Below, in pieces: positions 8,735-17,717 of a stretch of 64,000 nucleotides of DNA; position 1 is the first letter of the stretch, and every line of letters starts with the position of its first letter. The position numbers were made by a program, and so were the translations under genes. Source of the stretch: CALCHA01 sp035548175 (GTDB taxonomy: Bacteria; Planctomycetota; Phycisphaerae; WQYP01). The stretch is taken from the NCBI GenBank assembly GCA_035548175.1, contig DASZTO010000014.1, positions 13,912 to 77,911 on the forward strand. Direction: 5' to 3'. Under the pieces are notes generated by a model, which did not search any database, was not told where the DNA came from, and saw only the letters and a list, made by a program, of their open reading frames with translations.

Positions 8735-9397
8735 TCAGCCCTTGCTGGCTTTCGCGGCAGCTTGCGCCGCGGCGAAGACGTGCGGATACGTGCCGCAGCG
8801 GCAGAAGTTGCCCTTGCAGCGCTCCTTGATTTCCTCAAGCGAGGGGTCGGGATTCTTATTCAGGAAATTCGAAAGGTTCGTGACAAACCCGGATGTGCAG
8901 TACCCGCACATCATGCCGTCTTTTTCGACAAACGCCTTCTGCACCTCGTTGGGCTTCTCCGGCGTGCCCAGGCCCTCGACGGTCGTGATCGTCCGGCCGA
9001 CCGCATCCATCGCCAGCACCGAGCACCCATACACGATCTTCCCGTCGAGGATCACCGTGCATGCCCCGCACGTGCCGGCATTGCACACCAGCTTGGGCCC
9101 CGTGAGCGGGTCATCCAGGTGATCGCGAAGGGCCGACAGCAGCGTCGTGCGGGGTTCCACCGTCACATCGCGGTCCTTGCCATTGATCTTCAGGGTGATG
9201 GAAGTGGGGCCCGATACAGGTGCCGAGGGATCGCCGGCCGGCGCCGCGGCGGCGGAGGGCGGTTGACGCAGCAGGCCTTCGGCGGCCGCCGCCGCAACGG
9301 CGGCGCCCTTCAAAAATCCGCGACGCGAAACGGCCGGCAACTTGCCGGTGGTCGGCGAATTCTCGGCGGCTGGAGGGGAGGAAGAGGGGGAAGACAT
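8735..9397 (-). CDS. Tat-exported 2Fe-2S subunit of the aldehyde oxidoreductase (PaoA-like)
   Basis: 220 aa. Small electron-transfer subunit with two 2Fe-2S centres. A twin-arginine signal VSRRGFLKGAAVAAAA lies at about residues 23-38. The plant-type cluster is CNAGTCGACTV followed by GC, and the second cluster is CGYCTSG then CRCGTY. The ATG at 9397 is fixed by a strong GAGGAGG; the longer reading to 9547 is not supported. First gene of the operon followed by the Mo, FAD and Cys-rich genes. The Tat signal implies the assembled enzyme works in the periplasm. Confidence 0.94.
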   Translation of the reverse strand: MSSPSSSPPAAENSPTTGKLPAVSRRGFLKGAAVAAAAAEGLLRQPPSAAAAPAGDPSAPVSGPTSITLKINGKDRDVTVEPRTTLLSALRDHLDDPLTGPKLVCNAGTCGACTVILDGKIVYGCSVLAMDAVGRTITTVEGLGTPEKPNEVQKAFVEKDGMMCGYCTSGFVTNLSNFLNKNPDPSLEEIKERCKGNFCRCGTYPHVFAAAQAAAKASKG

Positions 9398-9553
9398 ACG
9401 AACCTCCTCGGAAACTTCGAAGCTAGTGCGGGCCGGTCGATCAGGTCTGCAAGAATAACGCCCAACCCCGCGAAATATGACAGCAGCATCCCATGAATGA
9501 CCGTCGCTGAAGAATGCCCCCGCTCCCACGCCGCCCCCCCATCGCAATCACGA

Positions 9554-9988
9554 TCAGTGGCCGGTGGATGTCGTCCCGGGAATGTTGCCGCCGCCGCCGA
9601 AGTTTTTCGGCACAACCCCGTTCACGTTGATGACATTATTGAGTCCGGGCACCTGATTCACGGCCGTCTGGGCCGTGTTCACGCCCCCGTCCACCATCGA
9701 CTTGACGCCGTTGAACGTGTAGCCGCTGATCCCGTCGAGAAAGGAGGTCGACGAACTGGACGGCGCCGCGCCCCAGTTCGGCAGGGCCACCCCATTGAGA
9801 TAACCGCCGTTGCTCCGCGAACCGGAATGCAGCTGGCTCACCGGCACGCCATTGAACGTGTCCCCCGCCTGTCCCGCGGGAATGAACGAACTCGTCTGCG
9901 CCGCCGCCGTCGGTGTCGACGAAACCTGCGAGCACCCCGCCGCACAAGCGCCGGCGAGCACCATCGTACCGATCAGCAAGATACGCAT
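9554..9988 (-). CDS. Putative lipoprotein, Gly/Ser/Asn-rich
   Basis: 144 aa. N-terminus MRILLIGTMVLAGACAAGC has a lipoprotein signal with candidate lipobox LAGAC. The mature part is low-complexity, with two copies of a FNGV element (DTFNGVPVSQL and YTFNGVKSMVD). No family recognised. AGAGG precedes the ATG at 9988. It lies 21 bases after the next lipoprotein, so the pair is probably one unit downstream of rnr. Confidence 0.7.
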   Translation of the reverse strand: MRILLIGTMVLAGACAAGCSQVSSTPTAAAQTSSFIPAGQAGDTFNGVPVSQLHSGSRSNGGYLNGVALPNWGAAPSSSSTSFLDGISGYTFNGVKSMVDGGVNTAQTAVNQVPGLNNVINVNGVVPKNFGGGGNIPGTTSTGH

Positions 9989-10009
9989 GAGCACCTCTCG
10001 TGTCCGGCC

Positions 10010-10498
10010 TCAACGCGCCGGAGGACTCGTGGAGCGACTCCCGGGACTTGAAGACCCGGCCGCAGGAGCCGAGCCCGACGGGGCCATCATACCCGGACTC
10101 GCGGGAGACGCCACTGGATTTCCACCCCCGGACGCAGGAAAAAGCGGATTGCCGCCGCCGTTGATCGACGGCGCCGCCCCACCTCCCGGCGGCGCCGGCA
10201 GCGGTTCCCCCAGCCCGCCATACCCCGGTACCGACGTCGCGTTCCCCCCTTCCACCTGATCCGCCGGCAGATTTGTCGTCCAGTGAACGTCCCCCAAAAA
10301 ATCCTTCCCCGACATGAATGCTCCCGCCGGCGGCTGATTCGTCTGAGGCGCCGCCTTCTTCTGGGCGCTCGATACCGCCCACCCGTTCTTCTGAAACTGC
10401 GCCAGACGCGCTCCCGGCGAATCGTCGTAAATCACGCGCGTTTCCGTGCAGGCGCTCAGCAACACCGGAATCAACAGCAGCACGGCCAATGGACGCAT
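10010..10498 (-). CDS. Putative lipoprotein, Pro/Gly-rich
   Basis: 162 aa, MRPLAVLLLIPVLLSACTET with a clear lipobox LLSAC. After a short folded stretch (VIYDDSPGARLAQFQKNGWAV) the protein becomes Pro, Gly and Ser-rich to the end, suggesting an extended envelope linker. No homologous family recognised. It lies 34 bases downstream of rnr and just upstream of the smaller lipoprotein. Confidence 0.7.
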   Translation of the reverse strand: MRPLAVLLLIPVLLSACTETRVIYDDSPGARLAQFQKNGWAVSSAQKKAAPQTNQPPAGAFMSGKDFLGDVHWTTNLPADQVEGGNATSVPGYGGLGEPLPAPPGGGAAPSINGGGNPLFPASGGGNPVASPASPGMMAPSGSAPAAGSSSPGSRSTSPPAR

Positions 10499-10532
10499 AA
10501 ATCACTCCCGATCAAGTCCCCGGTGGGGGGGA

Positions 10533-13208
10533 TCAGCGGCGGAATCGGCCCCGGCCACGGCGCGAACGCTTGCCGCGCCCGCCCTGGCGCTCGCCCTCGC
10601 CTCCGCCGGTGCGCCGCCGTTCCTGCCGCGCACGCTGACGCGCCTCCTCCTTCCGATCCTCGCGCTTGGCCGCGTTCTTCTTGCGGAACGGACGCACCAG
10701 GTCTTCAGGACCCCCCGCGCCGCTCCCCGCGCCCGCCGGAACCGGACCTCCCGGCGTGCGGCTCTGGCGCCGCGGCTCCATCCGACGCATCGCCGTGTCC
10801 CCGCCGATGCTCGATCCGTGCTCCAGCAGCCGCAGGTCCAGCTGCCGCGCCGGCACGTTCACGTTCACGATCTGCACCTTGGCCCGATCGCCCAACGCGA
10901 TCCGCCGCCCCGTCCGCTGACCGCGCAGCACGCCCGTCCGCTCGTCGAATTGCCAGAAATCATCCGGCAAATCCGCCACCCGGATCATGCCTTCTACCAG
11001 AAACCGCGTCGACTGCACAAACACGCCAAAGCCCGTCACGCCCGTCACCACCCCGTCGATGACATCCCCAATGTGCTCCGCCAGCAGTTGCAGCACCTTC
11101 ACCGCCCGCAGATCGCGCTCCGCATCCGCGCTGCGACGCTCCGTGAACGAAAGATGCTTGCCCAGAACCACCAATGTTGCATAGTCCGGCGTCATCCCCA
11201 GTTTGTCCGGCATCATGCCCGCGCCCGCACGCTGACCCGGCAAGCCCGACGTCAGATCCGATTCCGGAACTTTCGCCGCTTCCTTCTTCCGCCGGCCATC
11301 CTGCTTCTTGCCCCGCCCTTCATGCTTCCGCGTGAGCACCGCATCGAAACAGCGGTGAATGACCAGGTCCGCATACCGCCGGATCGGGCTGGTGAAGTGC
11401 GCATAATTGTCGCTCGCCAGCGCGTAATGCCCGATCGGCTGCGGCGAATACTCCGCGCTGCTCATCGTCTTGAGAACCGCCAGATGCACGGCATACGCCA
11501 CCGGCGTCCCTCGCACGCTGTCCAGCATCTGCTGCAGCGCCTTGCGATCCAGGATCCGCGGCACCTTCCGCCCCGCCACCATCATGAACTGCCGCACCTG
11601 CTCCGTGTCCATCACGTCCGGGTCCGGATGAATCCGCCGCAGCACCGGCAGCCCCGCCTTCGTCAGCCAGCGCGACACCGCTTCGTTCGCCTCCACCATG
11701 AACATTTCAATGATCTTGTGCGTGAACGAGTCGTCCTCCGGCTGCGCGTCAATGACGTGCCCTTCCTCGTTGATGACCAGCTCCACCTCCGGCAAATCCA
11801 GCACGATCATCCCCTCCTCCAGCCGCCGGTGCCGGATGATCCGCGCCAGCCGATCCATCCGCAGCAGCAGCTTCCGCACCTCATCGCTCACGATCGGCAC
11901 GTTCGGATTCGGCGGCGCTTCCAGCAACCCCTTCGTATAGGGCTGCCCTTCCCCCTTGGCGTCGTCGATCACGGCCTGCGCCTGCTTGTACGTCAGACGC
12001 TTCTTGCTATGGATCAGCGTGTTGGCGAACCGCGTCCCCACCACGCGGCCCTGCGCGTCATAGCGAATAAACGCCGACTTGCACAACCGCGGCTGATTCT
12101 CCTGCAGCGAACACACGCCGTTGGAAAGAATCTCCGGCAGCATCGGAATCACGTAACCCGGAAAATAGGTCGAGTTCCCGCGATTGCGCGCTTCCATGTC
12201 CATCGCGCTTTCCACGCCGACGAAATGCGACACATCCGCAATGTGTACCCCCAGCTCCCACGCCGCGCCCGAACTGCCCGCCGCCGCTGAATCCATCAAT
12301 TGCTCGATGTCCTCGTCGCTCGCCCCATCCGCCGGCAAATCCTCAAACCGCGCCGCACCCTTCAGGTACCTCAGCGAGATCGCATCATCAAAGTCCCGCG
12401 CATCATCCGGATCGATCGTCACGATCAGCTCGCCGCGCAAGTCCTCGCGATCTCCCCCGAGCGCCGCCTCCGGATCGTAACTCCGCGCCGCCTGCCGCGC
12501 CTGCTCCAGCACCGCTTCCGGAAATTCCGCCGGCAAATCGTACTGCCGGATCACGCTCTGCAGCTCCACCTCCGGCTCCCCCTTGGCCCCAAGCACTTCC
12601 GTGATGACGCCCTGCGCCGGCTCGTCCCCCTGCGGAAACCGCAGCAGTTCCACGACCACCTTGTCATTCTCCGCCGCGTTCTTCGCGCCCACGTCCCCCA
12701 CTTCGATCGCACTGCGGAAAATCTTCCCGTCCGGCTGCACGATCCAGCGGCCGTTCTGCTTGGTCAGCGTCCCGACAACCTTGTTCGTCGCCCGCTTCAA
12801 CACCTCGATGATGCGGCCAAAAATATTTTTCTTGTCGCGCGTGTCGTACTTGTCGCGCACGATCACCTTGGCGACGACAAAATCCCCGGTGACCGCATCC
12901 AGATTCTCGCCGATCGGGATGAACAGGTCCCCGTGCGAATTGGTCTCTTCTGGAATGACAAAGCCAAACCCGCGCTGCGTCTGCCGGTAGGTGCCGGTGA
13001 CCTTGTTGCCCATCGCCGGCAGCGTCAGCAGCCGCCCATCGCCGATGACCACGCGCCCGCCGGCGGCAAGTTCATCCACCGCCCGCTCGAACGCCGGCCG
13101 GTCCCCCGGCGCGATGTTCAACCGGTCCGCCAACTCGACGGAGCGCACCGGCTGCCCGTTCTGGCTGCTGAGTAAATTGATGATTGGTTCGTGATACAGT
13201 TGGGTCAA
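10533..13208 (-). CDS. rnr: Ribonuclease R (RNB family exoribonuclease)
   Basis: 891 aa. 3'-to-5' exoribonuclease degrading structured RNA. It has an N-terminal winged-helix and cold-shock OB region (GFGFVIPEETNSHGDLFIP), then the RNB catalytic domain with the acidic signature VTIDPDDARDFDDAI near residue 270, and DNYAHFTSPIRRYADL. An S1 domain (VVTGVTGFGVFVQSTRFLVEG) precedes a long Arg/Lys/Gly-rich tail ending GRGKRSRRGRGRFRR. The best start is TTG at 13208, 8 bases after a perfect AAGGAG; no in-frame ATG is suitable, and the reading back to 13448 is probably untranslated. Confidence 0.92.
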   Translation of the reverse strand: MTQLYHEPIINLLSSQNGQPVRSVELADRLNIAPGDRPAFERAVDELAAGGRVVIGDGRLLTLPAMGNKVTGTYRQTQRGFGFVIPEETNSHGDLFIPIGENLDAVTGDFVVAKVIVRDKYDTRDKKNIFGRIIEVLKRATNKVVGTLTKQNGRWIVQPDGKIFRSAIEVGDVGAKNAAENDKVVVELLRFPQGDEPAQGVITEVLGAKGEPEVELQSVIRQYDLPAEFPEAVLEQARQAARSYDPEAALGGDREDLRGELIVTIDPDDARDFDDAISLRYLKGAARFEDLPADGASDEDIEQLMDSAAAGSSGAAWELGVHIADVSHFVGVESAMDMEARNRGNSTYFPGYVIPMLPEILSNGVCSLQENQPRLCKSAFIRYDAQGRVVGTRFANTLIHSKKRLTYKQAQAVIDDAKGEGQPYTKGLLEAPPNPNVPIVSDEVRKLLLRMDRLARIIRHRRLEEGMIVLDLPEVELVINEEGHVIDAQPEDDSFTHKIIEMFMVEANEAVSRWLTKAGLPVLRRIHPDPDVMDTEQVRQFMMVAGRKVPRILDRKALQQMLDSVRGTPVAYAVHLAVLKTMSSAEYSPQPIGHYALASDNYAHFTSPIRRYADLVIHRCFDAVLTRKHEGRGKKQDGRRKKEAAKVPESDLTSGLPGQRAGAGMMPDKLGMTPDYATLVVLGKHLSFTERRSADAERDLRAVKVLQLLAEHIGDVIDGVVTGVTGFGVFVQSTRFLVEGMIRVADLPDDFWQFDERTGVLRGQRTGRRIALGDRAKVQIVNVNVPARQLDLRLLEHGSSIGGDTAMRRMEPRRQSRTPGGPVPAGAGSGAGGPEDLVRPFRKKNAAKREDRKEEARQRARQERRRTGGGEGERQGGRGKRSRRGRGRFRR

Positions 13209-13273
13209 AATCCCATCTCCTTGGCCCCTCCCCGAGCGCGGCAAACGCTGCCGGCGCCACTCGAAACGGCCGT

Positions 13274-13301
13274 AGTATAACCGAGGTTTTAATTGTCTGA
13301 A
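13274..13301 (-). promoter_or_regulatory. Candidate rnr promoter
   Basis: Minus-strand TTCAGA (13296-13301), 16-base spacer, TATACT (13274-13279), about 65 bases before the TTG start. The -35 is weak, but the -10 is good and sits in a locally AT-rich stretch. Confidence 0.45.
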
Positions 13302-13416
13302 TGGATAGCCGCTGGAAACCCCAAAACCCCCGACCTTCCGCGTCCGCCGAAAGCGGACTTGTGCATACTGTAGCGAGCATCGACCAAAAAAGCCAACACC
13401 TTTTCCAAAAATCCAA

Positions 13417-14151
13417 TTACAGCAGGTGCTGGCGCCGGCGCACGTCATTCATGTACGCCGTCATCGTGGTGCCCGGGCAGCGGGTTATCCCCAGCTCCCT
13501 GTGAATCCATACCTGCGAGGAACCAACCGCATACTGGGCCTTGCAGATCTTGCCAAAGCTGACCATCCGCTCCTTCTGGGCAGCCGTAGGTGCCTGAACA
13601 TCGAAATTCCCCAGCACCACGATCCCCAGGTTATGCTCGTCCTGCCCCTTCACATGCGCCCCCTGATACCGCAGCGATCTCAGTTGAAACACACGCCCCA
13701 TCCGATCGATCGCGAAGTGATACCCGATATCCGCCCACCCGCGCTGCCGCACGTGATACTCGCGCACCAGCTCCAGATGCTGAATCGTCTCGGCAAATCC
13801 ATCCGCCAGGAACGGCACGTTCCGCCCATCGTGTACATCGCCTGAATGATGGAACGTGATCCGCGTCACCCCGTTCATCGGCTGAATCTGCGAGCTCACC
13901 ACCCCATACCGCGTCCACGCGCTGCGCGGATAAATGCCAAACGAATTCGCCCCGAACGCCGGCACCTGATGAACCGTCGGCGGTGGTGCCGACGGAGGAC
14001 CCGCCGGAATCATCGGCGCTGGCACCGGCAACCGCTCGGCATCCGGAAGATCCGCCACCACCGGAGCCCCCTCCTGCACGTTGCACCCCGCCAGCCCCGC
14101 CGCCAGCAACCCGCCCGCCCCCAGCAGAAACTCGCGTCTCGAAAAACTCAT
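13417..14151 (-). CDS. Tat-lipoprotein PGRP/amidase_2 family protein (copy 1)
   Basis: 244 aa. Zinc N-acetylmuramoyl-L-alanine amidase/PGRP fold. Signal SRREFLLGAGGLLAAGLAGC combines a twin-arginine motif and a lipobox. The catalytic domain keeps the zinc ligands: H in ITFHHSGD, H in VWIHRELG and C in TRCPG, with the PGRP segments ADIGYHFAIDRMGRVF and HNLGIVVLGNF. Probably trims peptidoglycan from the membrane surface. It is paralogous to the gene 7 bases upstream. Confidence 0.88.
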   Translation of the reverse strand: MSFSRREFLLGAGGLLAAGLAGCNVQEGAPVVADLPDAERLPVPAPMIPAGPPSAPPPTVHQVPAFGANSFGIYPRSAWTRYGVVSSQIQPMNGVTRITFHHSGDVHDGRNVPFLADGFAETIQHLELVREYHVRQRGWADIGYHFAIDRMGRVFQLRSLRYQGAHVKGQDEHNLGIVVLGNFDVQAPTAAQKERMVSFGKICKAQYAVGSSQVWIHRELGITRCPGTTMTAYMNDVRRRQHLL

Positions 14152-14158
14152 GGCATCC

Positions 14159-14995
14159 TCAGATGAGGCGTTGCTTGCGGACCGCCACCATATACGGTTG
14201 CATATTGTTACCCGGGCATTCCGTGCTCACGATCTCCTGGTGCGTGTACACCTTCGCGATCGGCAAGCCATACTGCTTCCGCAGCAGCGACCCGAACACC
14301 TTCACCTTGTCCTTTTGCGCCTGCGTCATCGCCTGCAGGTCAAAATTCCCCAGCACCACCACGCCAACGTTGTGCTCGTTGTTATAACGCACGTGTTGGC
14401 CCTGGTAGCGGAGTGACCGCAGTTGCCACACCCGCCCCGCCCGGTCGATCGCGAAGTGATACCCGATATCCTGAAAATTCCGCGAGCGATGGTATTCCCG
14501 CACATATTCCAGGTGCTGCGCCGTTTCCCCGAAGTCACTGGTAAGAAAGGGCTTAGGATCGCCGGAATGATGGAACGTAATCAGCCGCACCCCGTCCATC
14601 GGGTCCACCCGCGAAAGGTCCGGACCGGCCTTCGCCCACATCGACCGCGGCAAAATGCCGTAGTTGCCCGTCGGCTCCTTCGCCACCACCGGCGGCGGCA
14701 GCGGCCGCGGCGGCGCCGGCGGCGCATTCTCACTGTCCGGCACCGGCAACTTCCGCGGTGCCGTCCGATCGATCGGATTCGGAAGGCTCGACATCACCTC
14801 CCCGTCCCCCGCGCCGGCATTCTCGCAGCCTGTCAACAATGCCCCCGCCGCGGCGAGCCCCAACGCCCCCAGAAAAAAACGCCGCGAGAACTCAAACGCA
14901 TCCGCCCCCGCCGCTGGGGGGGTCGGCTGCGATGAAAGCGATGACACGGGAGCCGGATCGGTTGGCGTAGGATCATGGGGCTGCGAAATGGACAT
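14159..14995 (-). CDS. Tat-lipoprotein PGRP/amidase_2 family protein (copy 2)
   Basis: 278 aa. Same architecture as the following gene: an N-terminal extension, a Tat-like SRRFFLGALG, lipobox LLTGC, a Pro-rich linker and the amidase domain. Zinc ligands are conserved (ITFHHSGDP, VYTHQEIV, ECPGN). The shared motifs FQDIGYHFAIDRAGRVWQL and HNVGVVVLGNFD show tandem duplication with divergence in the linker. It is the first gene of the pair; no clear SD is visible before the ATG at 14995. Confidence 0.88.
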   Translation of the reverse strand: MSISQPHDPTPTDPAPVSSLSSQPTPPAAGADAFEFSRRFFLGALGLAAAGALLTGCENAGAGDGEVMSSLPNPIDRTAPRKLPVPDSENAPPAPPRPLPPPVVAKEPTGNYGILPRSMWAKAGPDLSRVDPMDGVRLITFHHSGDPKPFLTSDFGETAQHLEYVREYHRSRNFQDIGYHFAIDRAGRVWQLRSLRYQGQHVRYNNEHNVGVVVLGNFDLQAMTQAQKDKVKVFGSLLRKQYGLPIAKVYTHQEIVSTECPGNNMQPYMVAVRKQRLI

Positions 14996-15268
14996 AACGG
15001 GCTCACGAATGCGGCGTTAGCAAAAATAAACGGCCGGTGACACGCGCCGGTCTACTCTGGTCAGGGTATCGGCAAGCAGCCGCTGCCCACTGGAAGAAAG
15101 CTGCCATCTTCTAACGCGTTTTTCCAACCGGCGAAAGAGGATGCCCGCCGTTTATCCCGATTTTTCCAAAAAATATCCCCCCTCAAATCTCAGCGGTTTC
15201 ACGCTGGCTTCACTGCCCCCCGCTATCCTGCTCCCACTTTCTCGCGGATTCCTGACAAAGGAGCGCTC

Positions 15269-16357
15269 ATGGGCACGCGGATCGGCTTCCTCCCGGCATT
15301 GGTGATTGCCCTGGCGACGGCGGCCGCCGCGCGCGGGCAGGCCGTCACCCCCACCGAAGGCCCCTACAAGGTCATCAAATCCGAAAAGGTCGGCGGCGCC
15401 GGCGGCTTCGATTACGTCTATGCCGATTCCGCGGGCCGCAAGCTCTACATCCCCCGCAGCAACCGCGTCGAAGTCTATAACATGGACACCCTGGCGCATG
15501 AGGGCACCATCGCCGACGCCAACAACGTCCACGGCGCCGCCGTCGATACCGCCAGCGGCCACGGCTTCTGCAGCAGCCGCCCAGTCGTCATGTGGGACAC
15601 CTCCACCCTCAAGCCCATCAAAACCATCGACGTCCAGGGCAATCCCGACGGCATCTTCGCCGATCCCTCCTCCGGCTCCATCTATGTCCTGAGCCACTCC
15701 ACCCCCAACGTCACGGTCATCGACGCCAAGGACGGCACCGTCAAAGGCACCATCGACATCGGCGGCGCGCCCGAACAAGGCGTCGCCGACGGCGCCGGCC
15801 ACCTCTACATCTGCATCGAAAACGGCGCCGCCATCGCCGTCATCGACGCCAAAGCCATGAAAATGACCGGCAAATATGAACTCGGCGACAACGGCGGAGG
15901 GCCCGCCGGCCTTTCCATTGACGCCAAGAACCGCATCCTCTTCGCCTATTGCCGCGAACACCAGATCTGCATCGTGCTCAACGCCGACACCGGCAAAATC
16001 CTCAAAACCCTTCCCACCGGCAGCGGCGTCGACGCCGCCGAATTCAATCCCGCCACCATGGAATCCTTCTCATCCCATGGCGATGGCATCCTCACCGTCA
16101 TCAAGGAAAACAGCCCCACCGATTTCGCCGTCGAGCAACAGGTCCAGACCAAACAAGGCGCCAAGACCTCCACCCTCGACAGCAAGACCAACGACATCTT
16201 CCTCATCACCGCCGATCGCGCAGCGCCGCCGGCGGCCGCGAGCCAGCCCGCTGAGGCCGTCGCTAACGGCGGACGACGCGGCGGTCGCGGCGGTCGTGGC
16301 GGACGCGGTGGCGCCATGGTCCCGGACTCCTTCACCATTCTGGTGGTCGGCAAATAG
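15269..16357 (+). CDS. Exported YVTN/YncE-type beta-propeller protein with RGG tail
   Basis: 362 aa. The signal peptide ends near ARGQA. Repeated blades carry KLYIPRSNRVEVYNMDT, IYVLSHSTPNVTVIDAKDG, LYICIENGAAIAVIDAKA and ILFAYCREHQICIVLNADTG, the YVTN-family pattern of surface or periplasmic beta-propellers. An Arg/Gly tract (GGRRGGRGGRGGRGG, about 329-343) is inserted before the last strand (FTILVVGK). AAAGGAG stands 7 bases before the ATG. It is divergent from the amidase pair and alone in its unit. Molecular role unknown. Confidence 0.85.
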   Translation: MGTRIGFLPALVIALATAAAARGQAVTPTEGPYKVIKSEKVGGAGGFDYVYADSAGRKLYIPRSNRVEVYNMDTLAHEGTIADANNVHGAAVDTASGHGFCSSRPVVMWDTSTLKPIKTIDVQGNPDGIFADPSSGSIYVLSHSTPNVTVIDAKDGTVKGTIDIGGAPEQGVADGAGHLYICIENGAAIAVIDAKAMKMTGKYELGDNGGGPAGLSIDAKNRILFAYCREHQICIVLNADTGKILKTLPTGSGVDAAEFNPATMESFSSHGDGILTVIKENSPTDFAVEQQVQTKQGAKTSTLDSKTNDIFLITADRAAPPAAASQPAEAVANGGRRGGRGGRGGRGGAMVPDSFTILVVGK

Positions 16358-16379
16358 AGCGGCCTGCCATCGGATCGTC

Positions 16380-16421
16380 GCGGGCCTGGACTTTTACCGG
16401 CCAGGTCCGCGGCTTTCTTGG
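16380..16421 (+). terminator. Hairpin terminator candidate between convergent genes
   Basis: A 10-base stem (16380-16389 with 16401-16410, one G-T pair) and an 11-base loop are followed by a short T-rich tail. It lies just after the beta-propeller stop and could serve both converging units. Confidence 0.55.
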
Positions 16422-16432
16422 CGCGCCCCGCT

Positions 16433-17677
16433 CTACGCCCCCCCCTGCAGGCCCGGCAACGGATCTTCCGAACGTAATGTCTCCAGCAATCCCGGCGTGA
16501 CCGCATAGGCGCGCCGCAGCGCGGGCGCAATCACCAGCAGCGCATTCTCATCGATCAGCGTCGCCGTCAGCTTGGCGATCAGTCCGTACACGTCTGCTTT
16601 GGCCGCCCCCACCGGCGCCGCCATCATGTCCACCGCCCACCACGCCCTATGCGCCCCCAGCGCGTCCCGCAGCGCCGGATCAGCCAGCGCCGCATCCACC
16701 TCCCGCGTGTAGGCGCCCTCCGGCGACGTGATTCCCAGCCGGATGCCCCGGTGCTGGATATAGGCCGTCCCGCCGCCTTCGGAACTCACCGCGCAGAAAT
16801 CCGCCGCCGCCGACGCCGGAACGATCGGCAGCTCCACGTTCCACGCCCTCTTGACGTGCTCCGCCAGCCCCTTGCTGCCCATCGAGTCCAGCGCCCGCCG
16901 CTCCCGCTGCAGAATCACCAGCGACGCCGGAGCCCCGCTGACCACCTCCCGCGCCGGCCGCGCACGCAGCAACTGCCGCAGTTCCTCATCAAACACCACC
17001 GCATGCCGCGCCGCCGGCCGCACCACCGCCAGCGTCTGGCCATCCGCCAGCTCCGCCGCCAGCTTCCCCACCCGATCCAGCGCATCATTCACCGTCACCA
17101 TGTGCCCCAGCGCCGCCACGTCCACGCTCACCCACGCCCGGTGCTGTCGCCACGCGTCCAGCAATTCCCCGCCCGTCTCCTCGCTCACATACCACTCGCG
17201 GTCGTTCTTGTACGGTTCCGCAAGGCTCACCACCGTGAACACCGTCCCCTCCACCGACAGCGTCGCCAGTTGCTCCGTCTGCCCGAATACCCAGTGCGCA
17301 TCGTCATTCTCATCTTCCGAGAGTTCCTCCACCCCCCAGGCCCGCCGCACCGCCTCGCCCACCAGCTCGCGCGACAGCGGGCGCGCCGTCCGCGATAACA
17401 GCACCAGCGACGTCGGCGGCATGCGCACCGCGCCGCCCGCGCGCATCGCTTCCGCATGCGCCTCCGCTAGGCCCAGCTCCCGCCGCCCCCGCGCCTGCAA
17501 CCGCCGCTTCACCGCATAAAACGCCCACACAAACACCAGCGTAAAAGCCAGAATCGCCAGAAATGTCAGCAGATTCTCCACCGCCGGAGGCGTCGCCGGC
17601 GCTCCGTGGTGCAACGCCGCCGGATGCGAGCCGGCAGGAACAGACGCGGGCACAGAACTCGGTCCAACAACAGGCAT
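16433..17677 (-). CDS. Membrane-anchored protein with an internal duplication, function unknown
   Basis: 414 aa from ATG 17677. A Pro/Ala-rich N-terminus is followed by one membrane segment (LLTFLAILAFTLVFVWAFYAV, about 36-56) and two tandem domains of about 150 residues each. They align at SLVLLSRTARPL with SLVILQRERRAL, VRRAWGVE with VKRAWNVE, HRAWVSVDV with HRAWWAVDM, and the ends ELRQLLRA with GLLETLRS. The soluble part is probably cytoplasmic. No named family recognised. The start has no good SD. It follows GH74 by 40 bases. Confidence 0.75.
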   Translation of the reverse strand: MPVVGPSSVPASVPAGSHPAALHHGAPATPPAVENLLTFLAILAFTLVFVWAFYAVKRRLQARGRRELGLAEAHAEAMRAGGAVRMPPTSLVLLSRTARPLSRELVGEAVRRAWGVEELSEDENDDAHWVFGQTEQLATLSVEGTVFTVVSLAEPYKNDREWYVSEETGGELLDAWRQHRAWVSVDVAALGHMVTVNDALDRVGKLAAELADGQTLAVVRPAARHAVVFDEELRQLLRARPAREVVSGAPASLVILQRERRALDSMGSKGLAEHVKRAWNVELPIVPASAAADFCAVSSEGGGTAYIQHRGIRLGITSPEGAYTREVDAALADPALRDALGAHRAWWAVDMMAAPVGAAKADVYGLIAKLTATLIDENALLVIAPALRRAYAVTPGLLETLRSEDPLPGLQGGA

Positions 17678-17717
17678 GGAGGGATTATGCGGCAAGCCGT
17701 GCAACCGAGAAAGGTCG

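Noticed and set aside
9398..9553. Molybdenum cofactor riboswitch upstream of the aldehyde oxidoreductase operon
   Set aside because: I could not find the expected stem pattern or conserved loops by eye; a covariance search would be needed.
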